A stretch of DNA of 64,000 bases from an uncultured Sulfitobacter sp. GTDB lineage: Bacteria > Pseudomonadota > Alphaproteobacteria > Rhodobacterales > Rhodobacteraceae. The notes under the pieces were generated by a model, which ran no database searches, was not told the origin of the DNA, and saw nothing but the letters and a program-made list of their open reading frames with translations. Position numbers and translations under genes: made by a program. Shown here piece by piece: positions 35,201-45,900 of the stretch (position 1 is the first letter of the stretch; each line of letters opens with the position of its first letter). The DNA lies in the NCBI RefSeq assembly GCF_947502895.1, contig NZ_CANNBM010000004.1:186001-250000 (forward strand), read 5' to 3'.

Positions 35201-36320
35201 CACTGTGATCGGCGGTACTGGTGCAGATACGCTGATGGGTCAGGCAGGGAATGACTTCCTGATCGGCGGTGCAGATACGGCTGCGGATGGTATCGAGGGC
35301 GGGCAGGTGTTTCGCATTTACCGCGCGACGCTGGACCGCGCCCCAGATACCGGCGGCTTCGAAGGCTGGGTAGATAATCTGGCTTCGGGGGCAGGCACGA
35401 TCCTTGATGTGGTATCGGGTTTCGTCGCTTCACGCGAATTCCAGAACGTATACGGCAGCCTTGATGACAGCGGGTTTGTCTCGCTGCTGTATAACAACGT
35501 GCTAAACCGCGATGCGGATGCAGGCGGGTTGGCGGGCTGGTTGGGCCAGTTGGAGAACGGCACCAGCCGCGAACAGGTTGTCATAGGCTTTTCCGAAAGT
35601 GCCGAGTTCAAAAGCGTCACCGCCACCGAAGCCAACGCGTATTCAACTGCATTGTTCGAGCGGGGGCAGGCCAGCTATCTAGACGATGTTTTCCGCCTCT
35701 ACCGTGCCACGCTGGACCGTGATCCGGACCAAGGAGGTCTCGAAAGCTGGAGCACCCAATTGGAAAACGGGCAGGAATATACTTCAATCGCGGCGGGCTT
35801 CACCAATTCGACCGAGTTCCGCAACACCTATGGTGCATTGGATGACACCAACTTTGTAACGCTGCTTTATCAAAACGTGCTTGATCGTGCGCCGGATACC
35901 GCAGGGCTGGACGCGTGGTTGCTCAACATGTCCGAAGGTCTGAGCCGTGAAGACGTGGTGCGCGGCTTTGCGCAAAGCAGAGAATTCATCAATAAAACGG
36001 CAAACGATTTCACCTCCTATATGAAAGCTGCCGGCGGTGATGTTTTGGATGCCGGTGCCGGTAACGATACGCTTGCAGGTAATTACTCTGCCGACACGTT
36101 TATCTTTGATGCCGCCGAGGACGGTACAAATGCAGTGCTGCAACTTAATGATTGGGACACATTGCAGCTTGAGGGCTTTGGGTATGCAACTGCCGCTGAT
36201 GCGCTTTCACATATGTCGGTGACAGGTGCAGATGTGCGGCTGGTAGACGAAGGCGTTACCGTTATTTTCGCGGGCAGCGATCTGGCCACGTTGCAGAATG
36301 TCGACTATATTTTCGTCTGA
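32202..36320 (+). CDS. Giant secreted repeat protein: eight Calx-beta domains, RTX, four DUF4214 units
   Basis: 1372 residues, no Sec signal, no Cys-rich segment. Residues 1-955 are Calx-beta type beta-sandwiches arranged as four pairs; each pair is about 240 residues, opens with a motif like SISNAVAREADNNYLSFEV and has the family ends such as FALVLDAPSG and VIRDDD. Calx-beta domains bind Ca2+ and mediate adhesion or spacing in bacterial surface proteins. RTX units lie at about 960-1026 (NGNDTVIGGTGADTLMG). Four DUF4214 half-units span about 1036-1262, starting VFRIYRATLDRAPDTGG. The terminal domain is 1291-1372, ending NVDYIFV. Most likely a type I-secreted, Ca2+-stiffened surface fibre or adhesin. 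Confidence 0.88.
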   Translation: MPILSLQRAVSQEADNAFLSFEVNLSEAALDPVTFSYRAFEGTANSNDLDWGFDSSGRTYGTVTLAPGVTSETIFIEANTDSFDERDESITLQLSNLSENADFEGGESVLRASGVILDNDGTGSNLALLVSDPVLVEGDVGTKEAVFEIRLSQPASEAFSVTYGTRDISATSGTDYISSFGTLNFAQGEEVKEVRVQVLGDTVTEPSESFALVLDAPSGHTVGTKGLVGEAVIRDDDASGFPVVSISNAVAREADNNYLSFEVTLSEAALDTVVLTYRALEGTASSNDLDWGFDVSDRTVGQIEFAPGVTSRVIYIEANSDSADGLDESVILQLTNLSENARFAGGEDHIRATGVILDNDGEGSNLALFVSDPVLVEGDAGSKQAVFEVRLSQPATTDFTVTYSTRDISAVAGEDYVARSGTLNFAAGEEVKSVSVDVLGDALAERSEQFALVIDAPSDPSVGIRGLVGEATIRDDDTGSGPVVSVADAVALEGDNQYLSFEVSLSEAALDTVTMRYRAHEGTASSNDLDWGFDVSDRSVGFVTFAPGQTSRIIYIEANTDSFDERDESVYLDLANLSENARFAGGETSLRATGIITDNDGTGSNVALLVSDPVLVEGDIGVKQAVFEVRLSSAVADTVNVNYQTRDITATAGSDYTAALGTLTFAPGETVKTVAVDILGDADAEVTERFALVVAAPDNISLNEEGLAGEATIQDDDTTPQPVISIADAVSREADNNYLTFEINLSEASNSPVTIDYRAREGTAISTDLDWGFDVTNRTVGTVTFNPGETSRLLYIEANTDSLDERDETIIMELSNATGASFAGGTSTALAHGWIFDDDGLGPNRAISVAPAITREQGVDVAEYEIPIYMSRTASVALSFDVAAVDQSAELGLDYRLLDSSITFLPGEMSAAVQVQILGDGLDEITETFALSVTPQDGVPFVGTIPAGIVSIQNGPRVPTNGDDVLDGTTSPDVINLLAGNDRYDGLAGDDLVRAGNGNDTVIGGTGADTLMGQAGNDFLIGGADTAADGIEGGQVFRIYRATLDRAPDTGGFEGWVDNLASGAGTILDVVSGFVASREFQNVYGSLDDSGFVSLLYNNVLNRDADAGGLAGWLGQLENGTSREQVVIGFSESAEFKSVTATEANAYSTALFERGQASYLDDVFRLYRATLDRDPDQGGLESWSTQLENGQEYTSIAAGFTNSTEFRNTYGALDDTNFVTLLYQNVLDRAPDTAGLDAWLLNMSEGLSREDVVRGFAQSREFINKTANDFTSYMKAAGGDVLDAGAGNDTLAGNYSADTFIFDAAEDGTNAVLQLNDWDTLQLEGFGYATAADALSHMSVTGADVRLVDEGVTVIFAGSDLATLQNVDYIFV
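32205..35070 (+). repeat. Calx-beta pair repeated four times, period about 720 bp
   Basis: Equivalent points (the codons for AVxxEADNxxL) fall near 32217, 32938, 33656 and 34377, spacings of 721, 718 and 721 bp. Each unit encodes two distinct Calx-beta domains, A and B, and A is always followed by B. Shared phrases such as SNDLDWGFD and VSDPVLVEGD recur at the same phase in the first three; the last B domain is the most divergent. Confidence 0.85.
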
Positions 36321-36326
36321 ATAATC

Positions 36327-36364
36327 TGCGCTTTCATGCTGAGTTCCTTCAGTGTGAAAGCGCA
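36327..36364 (+). terminator. Nested hairpin after the 32202 gene
   Basis: Outer arms TGCGCTTTCA and TGAAAGCGCA pair over 10 bp. After a symmetric 2-nt internal loop (TG/TG), an inner CTGA/TCAG stem closes a 6-nt loop. It starts 6 bp after the stop codon and has no T-run. It probably ends or stabilises the transcript. Confidence 0.55.
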
Positions 36365-36523
36365 TCCAGACTGCCCTGCACAACCATTCTCAGCGTGAAT
36401 TGACCGTGAAAACGCAGCTTTTTGCGACAAAAACGCTTGCTTAAACCTAAGATGTCCAGTTCTACTTGTTTCTAGTTTTGCAGATTTTGATTTTTAAGGT
36501 CCATATTTTTAAGGATAGTCAAT

Positions 36524-39500
36524 ATGACACAAGTGCTTGCACCCGTCGGGGGGGGCTCCAACAATGGCGAAGTGATTACTTTGGCGGACGGCGGCTTTAT
36601 GGCCGTCTGGACCCATCTGGTATTTAGTCTTTTTCCAATACCAAATGTCACCGATGAAAGCAGCACAGCGATATTGGGGCGTGTTTTCAATGCTGACGGC
36701 ACGCCGCGCGGCGAGGTCTTTCAGGTCAATGAAACCACAGCAGACGGGCAGGGCCAGCCTGATCTTACCCTGCTGACCAATGGCAATGTTGCCGTTGCGT
36801 GGATTGACGGTCCGAACTTGACCGATTTCGATGTGGATGCACATGTGCGGATCATCGGGCCTGATGGAACACCGGTTACAGCCGAAATGGATGTCTCGAC
36901 CTTCACCGAAGGGGAGCAGCGGATCGCGCAGGTCGCCCCCACAAGCAATGGTGGCTTTGTCGTTTCTTGGGAAGATGGTGCGCTTTTTGATCGCGATGAG
37001 ACATGGATGTACCAGCAATATGACGCCGCTGGTGTCGCAGTGGGCGAGCGGGTGGCAGGCCGCAGAAACGTCACCGATGAAACAAGCGAACTGCTGGCGC
37101 TCGGGGACGACACCTTCACAATTGTAGGCCAGCGGAGCAATACCTTTGTGCTGGGCCAGACCTACCGCACCAGTGAGGGCCATTTGCAGATGGCCTCCCC
37201 CGGCAGTGGGGGCGAGGGAAACTTCAACCCTTTCCGCTTTGACGATGATTATGCCGCGGATGGGCAGGGCAATGCTGTCGCGGTGATCGCCAGCGGCAGC
37301 CGGATTTTCACAACCTTCTGGCAAAAGGGCTTTATCCAGAATTTCCAGAGCAGTCCGTATCCGGACGGAACACCACCATTCGAGAGTATTGCAAGCCTGC
37401 TCGTCAGCGAAGATGCGGTCACCCGCTCAACTGTTGAGCTGGGGACCGATCTACCGAGCCTTGATTTCACGCCTGCACAAGACAGTGCCGCTGCCGCGAC
37501 CTATCTACCCGACGGCAGCATCGCTGTTGTCTGGACAGGTGTGTCCGGCGGCACCCGTGACCTGCCAGAGTTTTCGGTCTACGCGCAGCTTGTTGCCCAA
37601 GAGGGGTTTGTGCTGTCCGATACGGTGGTGATTGCAGATGATGCAGTGCAAGGGTCACGCATCGCGCCACCCTTTGTAAGCGCAGGGGCGGATGGCCAGC
37701 TGTTTATCGGCTGGACCGGCGCCACCGACCGCAACGGTGCTGGCACGAATGAATTGATCGGCGGCACCTTCACCATCCCGCGCAAGGATTTCGCGCTCCA
37801 GACGGATGGCGATGATGTCATCCATGGTACGCCGCAAGATGACGTGATTGAGTTCGGAGCGGGTGCAGACACTGTTTATTTGCGCGACGGGGATGATGTC
37901 TGGATTGGCGGTGCGCCTGACGAATCCAACCCGCAACGTGAAGTGTTCGGCATGGCGGGCGATGATGTATTTGCGCTGAAAACCGAATTTGACAACACCA
38001 TCGCCAAAAACGGCGGCAGCGGGATCGATACACTCGATTTCAGTCTGTTTACCGCTGGCACCAACCTCAGTGCAGCAAGCCAGATCAGTTTTGAGCGGAT
38101 CATAGGTACCGAATTCGATGATACAGGAGCGGCTCGGTTTTCCACAGTGGCGGACGGCTATCTGCTGCACACTGGCGGTGGCGATGATACAGTAAGGCTT
38201 GGCAATTCATGGGGCGGCACATGGGATGGCGGCACGGGCATTGATACCGCTACAAGCTTTGGCAACCGCGCCGACTATGTGATCACCAAAGAAGACGGCT
38301 ATTACACATTTGGCTATCTTTATCTGCCCTATCAAAGCACAGAGCCTCCATTTGTTCAGGAGCAATACATAGGCACTCTGCGAGGGGTCGAGCGGATCCA
38401 GTTTGCTGATGAATTGGTTATTCTCGATCCAACACCTTCACTGGACAGCGGATCCTTCGCGACCAGTTTTGTGCCTCCTTTCAATCCGACGGGTACCGAT
38501 GGACATGATAACCTGACAGGGGATGCCACGGACAATGTAATCAGTGGATTGGGAGGTAACGACACGCTTACCGGGGCAGGCGGCTCTGATGATCTGCGCG
38601 GTGGCACCTTCAGCGATTACCTCTATGGCGATAGCTTGGAAGTTGGCAACACCGGCAACGCGGCCAATCAGGTATATCGTCTATATCAAGCCACGCTAGA
38701 CCGTGAACCAGACGCAGGCGGGCATTTGGGATGGGCCAAAATCCTGTCTGAAGCAACCCAGTCGATCACCCAGATTGCCAGTGGTTTCGTCAATAGTGCC
38801 GAGTTCCGAAATGTGTATGACGGGTTGGATGATGCAGGTTTTGTCGGGCTGATGTATCAAAACGTGCTAGGTCGTACACCGGACACCGCAGGGCTGAATG
38901 GCTGGCTGGATGTGCTGGGCAACGGTGGCAGCCGTGCTGACGTGGTCGTTGGCTTTTCCAACAGTGCCGAATTTTCGCGCGATACAGCAGCACAGGCGAC
39001 CAATTTCGCCAACGCTGCGACCCAGGCCAACTGGTCTGACGATGTGTACCGTCTGTATAAGGCGACACTGGACCGCGCACCGGATAAAGCGGGATTTGAG
39101 GGCTGGACCAGCGCATTGGCCAGCGGAACGGATTTCACTACGGCGACCAATGGTTTTGTAAACAGCCGCGAATTTCAAAACACCTATGGTTTGCTTGACG
39201 ATGCCGCCTTTGTCGAACTGCTCTATCAAAATGTACTGGGGCGGGCCGCGGATGCGGGCGGGCTGGCAGGATGGCTTGACCAGTTGGCAAACGGTGCCAG
39301 CCGCGCAAGCGTCGTTGGCGGCTTTTCCCAAAGCGGTGAATTTGTCCAAGCCACCGCCGCAGACCTTACGGCATGGATGAAGGGCCTCGGGGTGGATGAC
39401 ACGCTGGACGGGGGCGCGGATAGCAACATTTTGGTCGGCGGCCTGTTCGCTGACGTTTTTGTATTCAATGTGGAAGATAGGGGCACGCATCGCGTGCGTG

Positions 39501-39676
39501 ATTTAGAGCAATGGGACGCGCTGAGCTTGCGCGGGTACGGATACTCATCTGCCGCAGATGTACGCACACAGATGGTCCAGCGCGATGCAGATGTATACTT
39601 TTCAGGTGCTGGCACAGAGATATGGCTTGAGAATACTCAACTCACGTCACTGACAGATGACATGCTGGGTTTCTAG
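36524..39676 (+). CDS. Giant secreted repeat protein: propeller-like head, RTX, four DUF4214 units
   Basis: 1050 residues, no Sec signal. The head (about 1-425) has repeated blocks of the type ADGGFMAVWTH, TNGNVAVAWIDG, SNGGFVVSWEDG, PDGSIAVVWTG, ADGQLFIGWTG: strands of pattern G-G/N-x-V/A-V-x-W that recall beta-propeller blades found in other RTX proteins. RTX-like units appear at about 427-480 and 651-700 (NDTLTGAGGSDDLRGG). Four DUF4214 half-units span about 717-949, starting VYRLYQATLDREPDAGG. The terminal domain is 970-1050, ending TDDMLGF. AAGGATAGTCA precedes the start. The ligand of the head is unknown. It is third in the family of four giants in this window. Confidence 0.85.
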   Translation: MTQVLAPVGGGSNNGEVITLADGGFMAVWTHLVFSLFPIPNVTDESSTAILGRVFNADGTPRGEVFQVNETTADGQGQPDLTLLTNGNVAVAWIDGPNLTDFDVDAHVRIIGPDGTPVTAEMDVSTFTEGEQRIAQVAPTSNGGFVVSWEDGALFDRDETWMYQQYDAAGVAVGERVAGRRNVTDETSELLALGDDTFTIVGQRSNTFVLGQTYRTSEGHLQMASPGSGGEGNFNPFRFDDDYAADGQGNAVAVIASGSRIFTTFWQKGFIQNFQSSPYPDGTPPFESIASLLVSEDAVTRSTVELGTDLPSLDFTPAQDSAAAATYLPDGSIAVVWTGVSGGTRDLPEFSVYAQLVAQEGFVLSDTVVIADDAVQGSRIAPPFVSAGADGQLFIGWTGATDRNGAGTNELIGGTFTIPRKDFALQTDGDDVIHGTPQDDVIEFGAGADTVYLRDGDDVWIGGAPDESNPQREVFGMAGDDVFALKTEFDNTIAKNGGSGIDTLDFSLFTAGTNLSAASQISFERIIGTEFDDTGAARFSTVADGYLLHTGGGDDTVRLGNSWGGTWDGGTGIDTATSFGNRADYVITKEDGYYTFGYLYLPYQSTEPPFVQEQYIGTLRGVERIQFADELVILDPTPSLDSGSFATSFVPPFNPTGTDGHDNLTGDATDNVISGLGGNDTLTGAGGSDDLRGGTFSDYLYGDSLEVGNTGNAANQVYRLYQATLDREPDAGGHLGWAKILSEATQSITQIASGFVNSAEFRNVYDGLDDAGFVGLMYQNVLGRTPDTAGLNGWLDVLGNGGSRADVVVGFSNSAEFSRDTAAQATNFANAATQANWSDDVYRLYKATLDRAPDKAGFEGWTSALASGTDFTTATNGFVNSREFQNTYGLLDDAAFVELLYQNVLGRAADAGGLAGWLDQLANGASRASVVGGFSQSGEFVQATAADLTAWMKGLGVDDTLDGGADSNILVGGLFADVFVFNVEDRGTHRVRDLEQWDALSLRGYGYSSAADVRTQMVQRDADVYFSGAGTEIWLENTQLTSLTDDMLGF

Positions 39677-39975
39677 GCAAAGACAAAGCTAATGGCACTC
39701 GCGCCTGTCCCCGTGAAAAATGTGGATCGCCGTTAGAGGTGCACACGTTAAGGGTGTGTCTGATGCTATAATACCCCATGCAGATCGAGATATTTCTATA
39801 GGTTATTGATAATTCTTAACTGGTTTCCGAATTTTTTATCCAACAGATTCAATGGTACTTTGAGTATCAAAAGTTAATTTTATTGACTCAGCAAAAGCCT
39901 GCCTAGACGCTGCTGGCCACAGCGCGTTTTTTTGCGATGCTGATGCCTATTTAAGAATATTTATCGAGACTAATT
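39677..39975. other. AT-rich intergenic region between giant genes
   Basis: About 300 bp with no coding frame. The stretch 39785-39890 is clearly AT-richer than its surroundings and probably carries the promoter of the 39976 gene. A short inverted repeat ACGCTG/CAGCG(T) lies near 39908-39930, followed by seven T at about 39930; it could be a weak terminator for the 36524 gene or an upstream leader element. Confidence 0.35.
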
Positions 39976-42900
39976 ATGACGCGGACAACACTCTCCTTCA
40001 AAACAGAAAACCAATCCGTCTGGGGCGCCGACGTTCCCGTCGACCGTCTATCAACCGAAGACCGCTTTATTCAGGACATTTCGGTGAACAGGGACATCGG
40101 ATTTGATATCGGTATTTTACGGCTTGACGGGGATTTGGTGTTTGAGGGGCGCGTAGGGTTAGAGGCCTATGTCAATCTTGCGACTGCTGGGACCTTTGAT
40201 GCGGCTGCTGAATTGATGGTCGACCTTGATTATACAAGAGCGGTCTACACGGGCGACGGTGGCCCCATTTCACTGACATTTGATTTCAGTGACTATAGCT
40301 ACGGCAGAACCAGCATAAATCACTTGGGCTTTGGTCTGGGGGAAGACGGCGAGGCCACCCCGACTGTCGGGGTTGATTTGATCCTTGAGCTGGATGCGGG
40401 GCTGAGAGACTTTTCTTTCTGGGCAGGGTTGCCCGCGATTGACCTCGACTTTCTCGGTGAAACCCCAGAAATCACGATTTATGAGGCCGATGTAGGCGAT
40501 TTTGATTTTCCCAAGATTGATGAACGCATCCCGTTGTTTGATCTGGGCGCGGGCGACACACTCTTTGAGTACGAGAGCAAAAATGGTGTTTTTTCCGCAA
40601 CTCTGAACATCCCTGCGGGCGCAAAGATTGATGAAATCGCAAACGGACTGTCAAAAGTTGAAGGCGAAGGTGTCTCTCCTGTCAAATTCATCGAGGCAGA
40701 GATCGACATCGACAAGCTGTTTACCGAAGGTCTCAAATCGCTCAGAGTAACATCAGTGATCGGTAAGCGTCTTGAGCAGACGATTTTCCGTGAAGAAACC
40801 TATGACATTAACGACTATCTCAGCTTTATTCCTGAAGGCGAACTCTCCCTTGGGATAACCGCGCTTGATCTGGGCGCGGTACTGGATGTCTCGGTGAAAG
40901 AGCGTGCTTCGCTGGATCTTACAAACAACGGCGCTGACGCGGATGTTGCTGTCTCATTGGTCTTCGACCCGACGCCACTGGATACTAGTGACAATCACCT
41001 CAACACGTCCACCACCACCAAACTGGGGCAGGTCCATACCTTTGATCTTAACACCGCCAGCGCAGGAGCTATCAGCACGGGAATTGGCAGCGCACAAGTA
41101 ACGGCGCGCTATTCCCTCAAGGCTGAATATGAGCTGGGCATGGGGCTTGATGTGCGTGGTGCGCTCACTGTGACAGCCCTAAAGGCCGAATTCAGCGGCA
41201 CATTGTTCGACGATGAAGCCAAGTTCGAGATCTCGGCACTGGATGCACGTTTCCCCGAAGACGGTGTCGGGTTTGATTTCATCATACCGGGCATTTCGGA
41301 ATATACGGTCAGTGATTTCAATACAGTCACCGAAGTGTACGATGTCGCCTATTCCGACTTTGCCCCCAGTGGCTATGACCCCGATGCGCCGGATGCAGAC
41401 GATGAACTGCTGCGCCTTATCAATGATGTGAAGAACTCTTCGCTGTTTTCGCTGACAGAACTGCTAGGCGGAGAGACTGGAGATTTCGTCGATGCCACAA
41501 ACCGGGGCAGCTTTGATGCGGTGCAGGCCGCGTCAGAGGCAAGCCCGACCGGCGCGGCCTCTGTCGTGAACACGTTTTACTTCCGTGGCGGCTATACCAC
41601 GCTGACATCATGGGATAATTCTGATTGGTTGTTGTGGGAAATCCCGACTGACAGCACCTCATGGGACGATGATATTACATCGCTCAACAGTGGTATCGGA
41701 GCAGGTGTCAGGTCGAGTTTCGAAAGAAAACTGCAACTGCTGCACACCTATGATCCGGACGCGGGCCTTGGATCAGGCTCTTCAGGATATCAAAGTGGCA
41801 GTGGTCTTGATAGCAACCAGCTGTTGTGGCGTGAGGACCTTATAGGCAGAACACCCGGCGTCAACGTCATCAGTGGCAGCGGTGATGATCTGATTACGTA
41901 CAACAGTACGTTTTACAGTCAGTATTTTGATGGCGGGGATGGCCATGACATTTTCGTCGCAGATCTGAGCGCGGAGACCAGAGGCCGCGATGTTGTGATT
42001 AATGCGCTCGATTGGGGGGCTGGCTCCACAATCCCAACCTTTTATCCCCATGAAACCCTGCACGTTGATAATTTTGAAGGCTTCTTCATCAAGTTGGGGA
42101 CAGGCAACGACAAGGTCGTCATTCCCTTGTTTAGTACCGGGTTTAGCAATTTCACCACCGAGATGGGCCAGAGTTTTGTTGATACGGGCGGCGGGAATGA
42201 CTTTGTGTCAAATGACTTCACCACCCGAATACTCTCCGCTCAGGACCATAACGGCGACATCAGCAAGGACGTTATCTTGTTGGGCGCGGGCGATGATCTG
42301 GCACATGCCTATGGCACGAACGCCAACAACATCAGCGACTTCTACGCAGGTGGTGACGGGCTGGACCAAGTCAACCTGATCGGCGGCCGCGCTATTGGCA
42401 ACACCCAGTTCAACAGCAGTGACCGCGCCATCGGCATCAACATTCAGGCGGCTGACGGAACCTTGGCATTTTCGGGTCAGGGGATCACGGGAAATGATAG
42501 TTTTTCAGACATCGGGCGCCTACTGAGCGCCTATTCCGACAATATTGTCGACGCACCTGGGGACCTCGCGCGTTTTGCGCTGACAGACGGCAGTTATATT
42601 GAAAGCAGCGAAGTCGCAGCCGTGCATTACACCCACGGTCGTGACAACGATTTTGGTTCGACCGTGATTTTTGCAGATGTTGAGGCGATCGGTGCGCGGG
42701 TGAATTCCGGCGTCAGCAACATCGCCCTGTTTACGGGCGCCACGGGTTCAGATGCGTATGTTGGCTCGGCGTTTAACGATGTCAGGAACCCGATTGATCT
42801 TTTTGTTGCAGATTTTGCGGCGACAAAGACATTGGATAAGGGCGAGATTGACGGCGGTGGCAAAATCGCGCGTCTGACCGATATCGAGAACGTGTCGCTG

Positions 42901-45900
42901 GATATTTCTTCAGCCTCCAACCTCAATTTCGTAAACAGTTCGGGCATCAGCGGTTTTGACCGGCTCTACGTGCGTGGTACGGACGGCAATGACCGCTTTA
43001 TCGGGTCAGGCGAGATAAGTCGCGCAGATTATATCAATGGCGGCGCGGGTAATGATTTTATCGACGGCGGGGATGACCGCAGCGCCGATCTGCTGATTGG
43101 TGAAGCCGGCTCGGACATATTTATGTGGTCCAATGACGGGCTGGATACTGTCCGCGGCGGTGAGGCGCTTGGAAACGAGTCTATTGCAGAGATTGACTGG
43201 CTCATCATCGGAGACCGCGACGATACAAGTGTTACGGCGGGCCTGAACTATCGCTACACGGCCAATGTATTTAACCTCTTCATCAACAACGCGCCTGTAC
43301 GCAACGCCGAGAGCAACTTTGGCGATCTTTGGGGGCTTCTCAACTCTGATCCCTACAACGCGTTGTCTGTGTTCAACATCGGTTACGGAACGGGTCTTGG
43401 GGTTGAATTCATCTCTGTCGAGAAAACCAACGTATTAGGCTCTGCCGCATATGACGATCTGGTCGTGTACCAGCAAGGCACCTATTACGATATGGGCGAG
43501 CGGGACGGAGATGCGGATGTTTTTGTTGGTAAATTCACCAATTCCGAGGTCGGCATCACTTTCACCATCACGGACAATGAAACAACAGGTCAGACGCTAG
43601 AGAACGGCACAGAAGTGATTGGTGCAGACCGTGCCATGCTGCTTGGCTCTGCCAACCGCGACAATTTCACAGGCGGTGCACTGCAAGATTTCCTGCACGG
43701 CGGTGATGGGGACGATACGCTAGATGGCGGCGCGGGCGATGACCTGATCCGTGGTGGTAACGGCGACGATGTGATCCGCTGGCGTGGTGAGGGCAATGCC
43801 ACGGTTGAGGGTGGAAACGGCCATGACAATCTGATCATCGGCAATGCCGACGAACAACTGAGCAGTGCAATAGAATGGCAGTTCTATGACGCAAGCGGGG
43901 CCGCCGAAACAGGTATTCTTGGCGGCACATCGGGTATGTTTGAACTGTTCGGCCCGACATTCGAGCAAACAGTGGACGAACGCGCAGATATTATCATCGG
44001 CGGTAACAAGGTGAATGTGCTGGGGGTTGAGGGGATTTCAATCATCGGCTCCGACCTGCACAGCGATTTGTTTATCCATGACGAAGGCATATTGTATTTT
44101 GGCGGGCGTGGCACTGCCACCGATACTTTTGCCGCAATACTCTCTGATGTAACAGATGATCTGCTGCTGCGGGCAGACGGACGAGATGCTTACAACAATG
44201 TAGCAGCCGAACCAGTATACTGGTCTATCGGGGACGGCAGCGAGATCGCCGAGATGGAGCGTTTCATTCTGTTGTCAGGGCAGGGTAACGACCGCATTGT
44301 GGGCGGTGCATCTGACTACGGTGATCTGATCTCGGGCAACGCGGGCAATGACACGCTCGAAACAGGTGGCGGCCTGCTGGACCGGCTGGAAGGAAACACT
44401 GGCGATGACTTGCTTATTGCCACGAAAGGCACCTCAGGGGCCGACTTCTTTGGCCAAGAGGGCATTGATACCTTCGTGGGAGAGGCCGAGGGTGAAATCT
44501 CGCTTAGGGTACTGACAGATGTATTCACTCATTCGGGCGAAATGGTCACGGCCGCAGGGTTTGATCTTGCAACAGCCCAAAGCCTTATGGCCCGCCTCAG
44601 CGATACAACAGGTATCAATTATTTCAGCGACGCACTCTCATTGTTCAAGCTGCTAACGATTGAGAAATATCACCTGACCGCAGGTGCCGGGGACGATGTT
44701 TTGTTAGCCGCCGAGGGTAATTCGGTTCTCTTTGGTGGCGCAGGGGATGATGTGCTGCTCTCGCGCGCTGGGGATGATGTGCTGATAGGCGAAGCGGGCT
44801 TGGACACCTATGTTTTCGACGCGGATTTTGGCGACGATGTAATCGCAGCAGAAGACATTGGTGGCGGCCGCTTGATGTTCACAGACCATGCCCGTGCTGA
44901 TCTGGCTTTCACGGCACAGGGCAATGACCTGATCGTTACGGCATCAGGCGGTACAATTCGGGTCCGTGACTATTTCCAGACAGGCGGAAATGGTGCGAAT
45001 TTTGAAATCGTCACCACCGATGCGACGTTCAACCCTGACCTGAGCAACCTTGGCGGTGCAGTCACGGCCGCACTGGCCCGGGCTGAACGGGCGCAAGGCG
45101 ACGAAACATCAAACCTTGGGGCAGGGTTTCTGGAAACAAGCACAGGCGGGTCCGATGCCGCAATGCGCAAGGCACTGGGCGTAGTTCAGGGGCAAGATGG
45201 CGACGACCAGATTGTAGCCTTTGAAGGTGCCAATGTGATTGACGGCGGCGAAGGCAATGATGCGGTCTATTACAGTGAATCATCCGCGGGCGTGCGTGTT
45301 GATCTCACTACGGGCTTGGGTAGCGCAGGCGCAGCCGAGGGCGATCTGTACCTCGGGGTAGAGAATGTGATCGGCTCTGAACACGCCGATACATTGACCG
45401 GCAATGGCGAAAGCAATTTCCTGAACGGTGACAAAGGTCGCGACCTTCTGAGCGGCAATGCGGGCGCAGATGAAGTATTCGGTGGAGGAGGCGAAGACAC
45501 GGTCGACGGCGGAAGCGGTGATGATGCACTGTCAGGCGGTCTGGGCGCCGATAGCGTTTTGGGCGGTTCGGGAAATGATCTGGTATCCGGCCAGCAAGGC
45601 GATGACACACTCATGGGCGGCGAAGGCGATGATGCCATCTTTGGCGGTAATGGTAATGATGCTCTGAAGGGCGACGCAGGCAACGACACTCTTTATGGTG
45701 ACGCAGGCAGCGATACATTGGATGGCGGTGCAGGACTGGGAGACCGCGCCGATTATACAACCTCTTCGGCAGCTGTTCAGATCGATCTCAACCGGATGGC
45801 CCAGACAGGTGGTCATGCAAATGGCGATATCCTCATGAACATCGAAGATGCCGTGGGCAGTGCAATGCATGATATACTGAGAGGTACCGACGCCGTTAAT

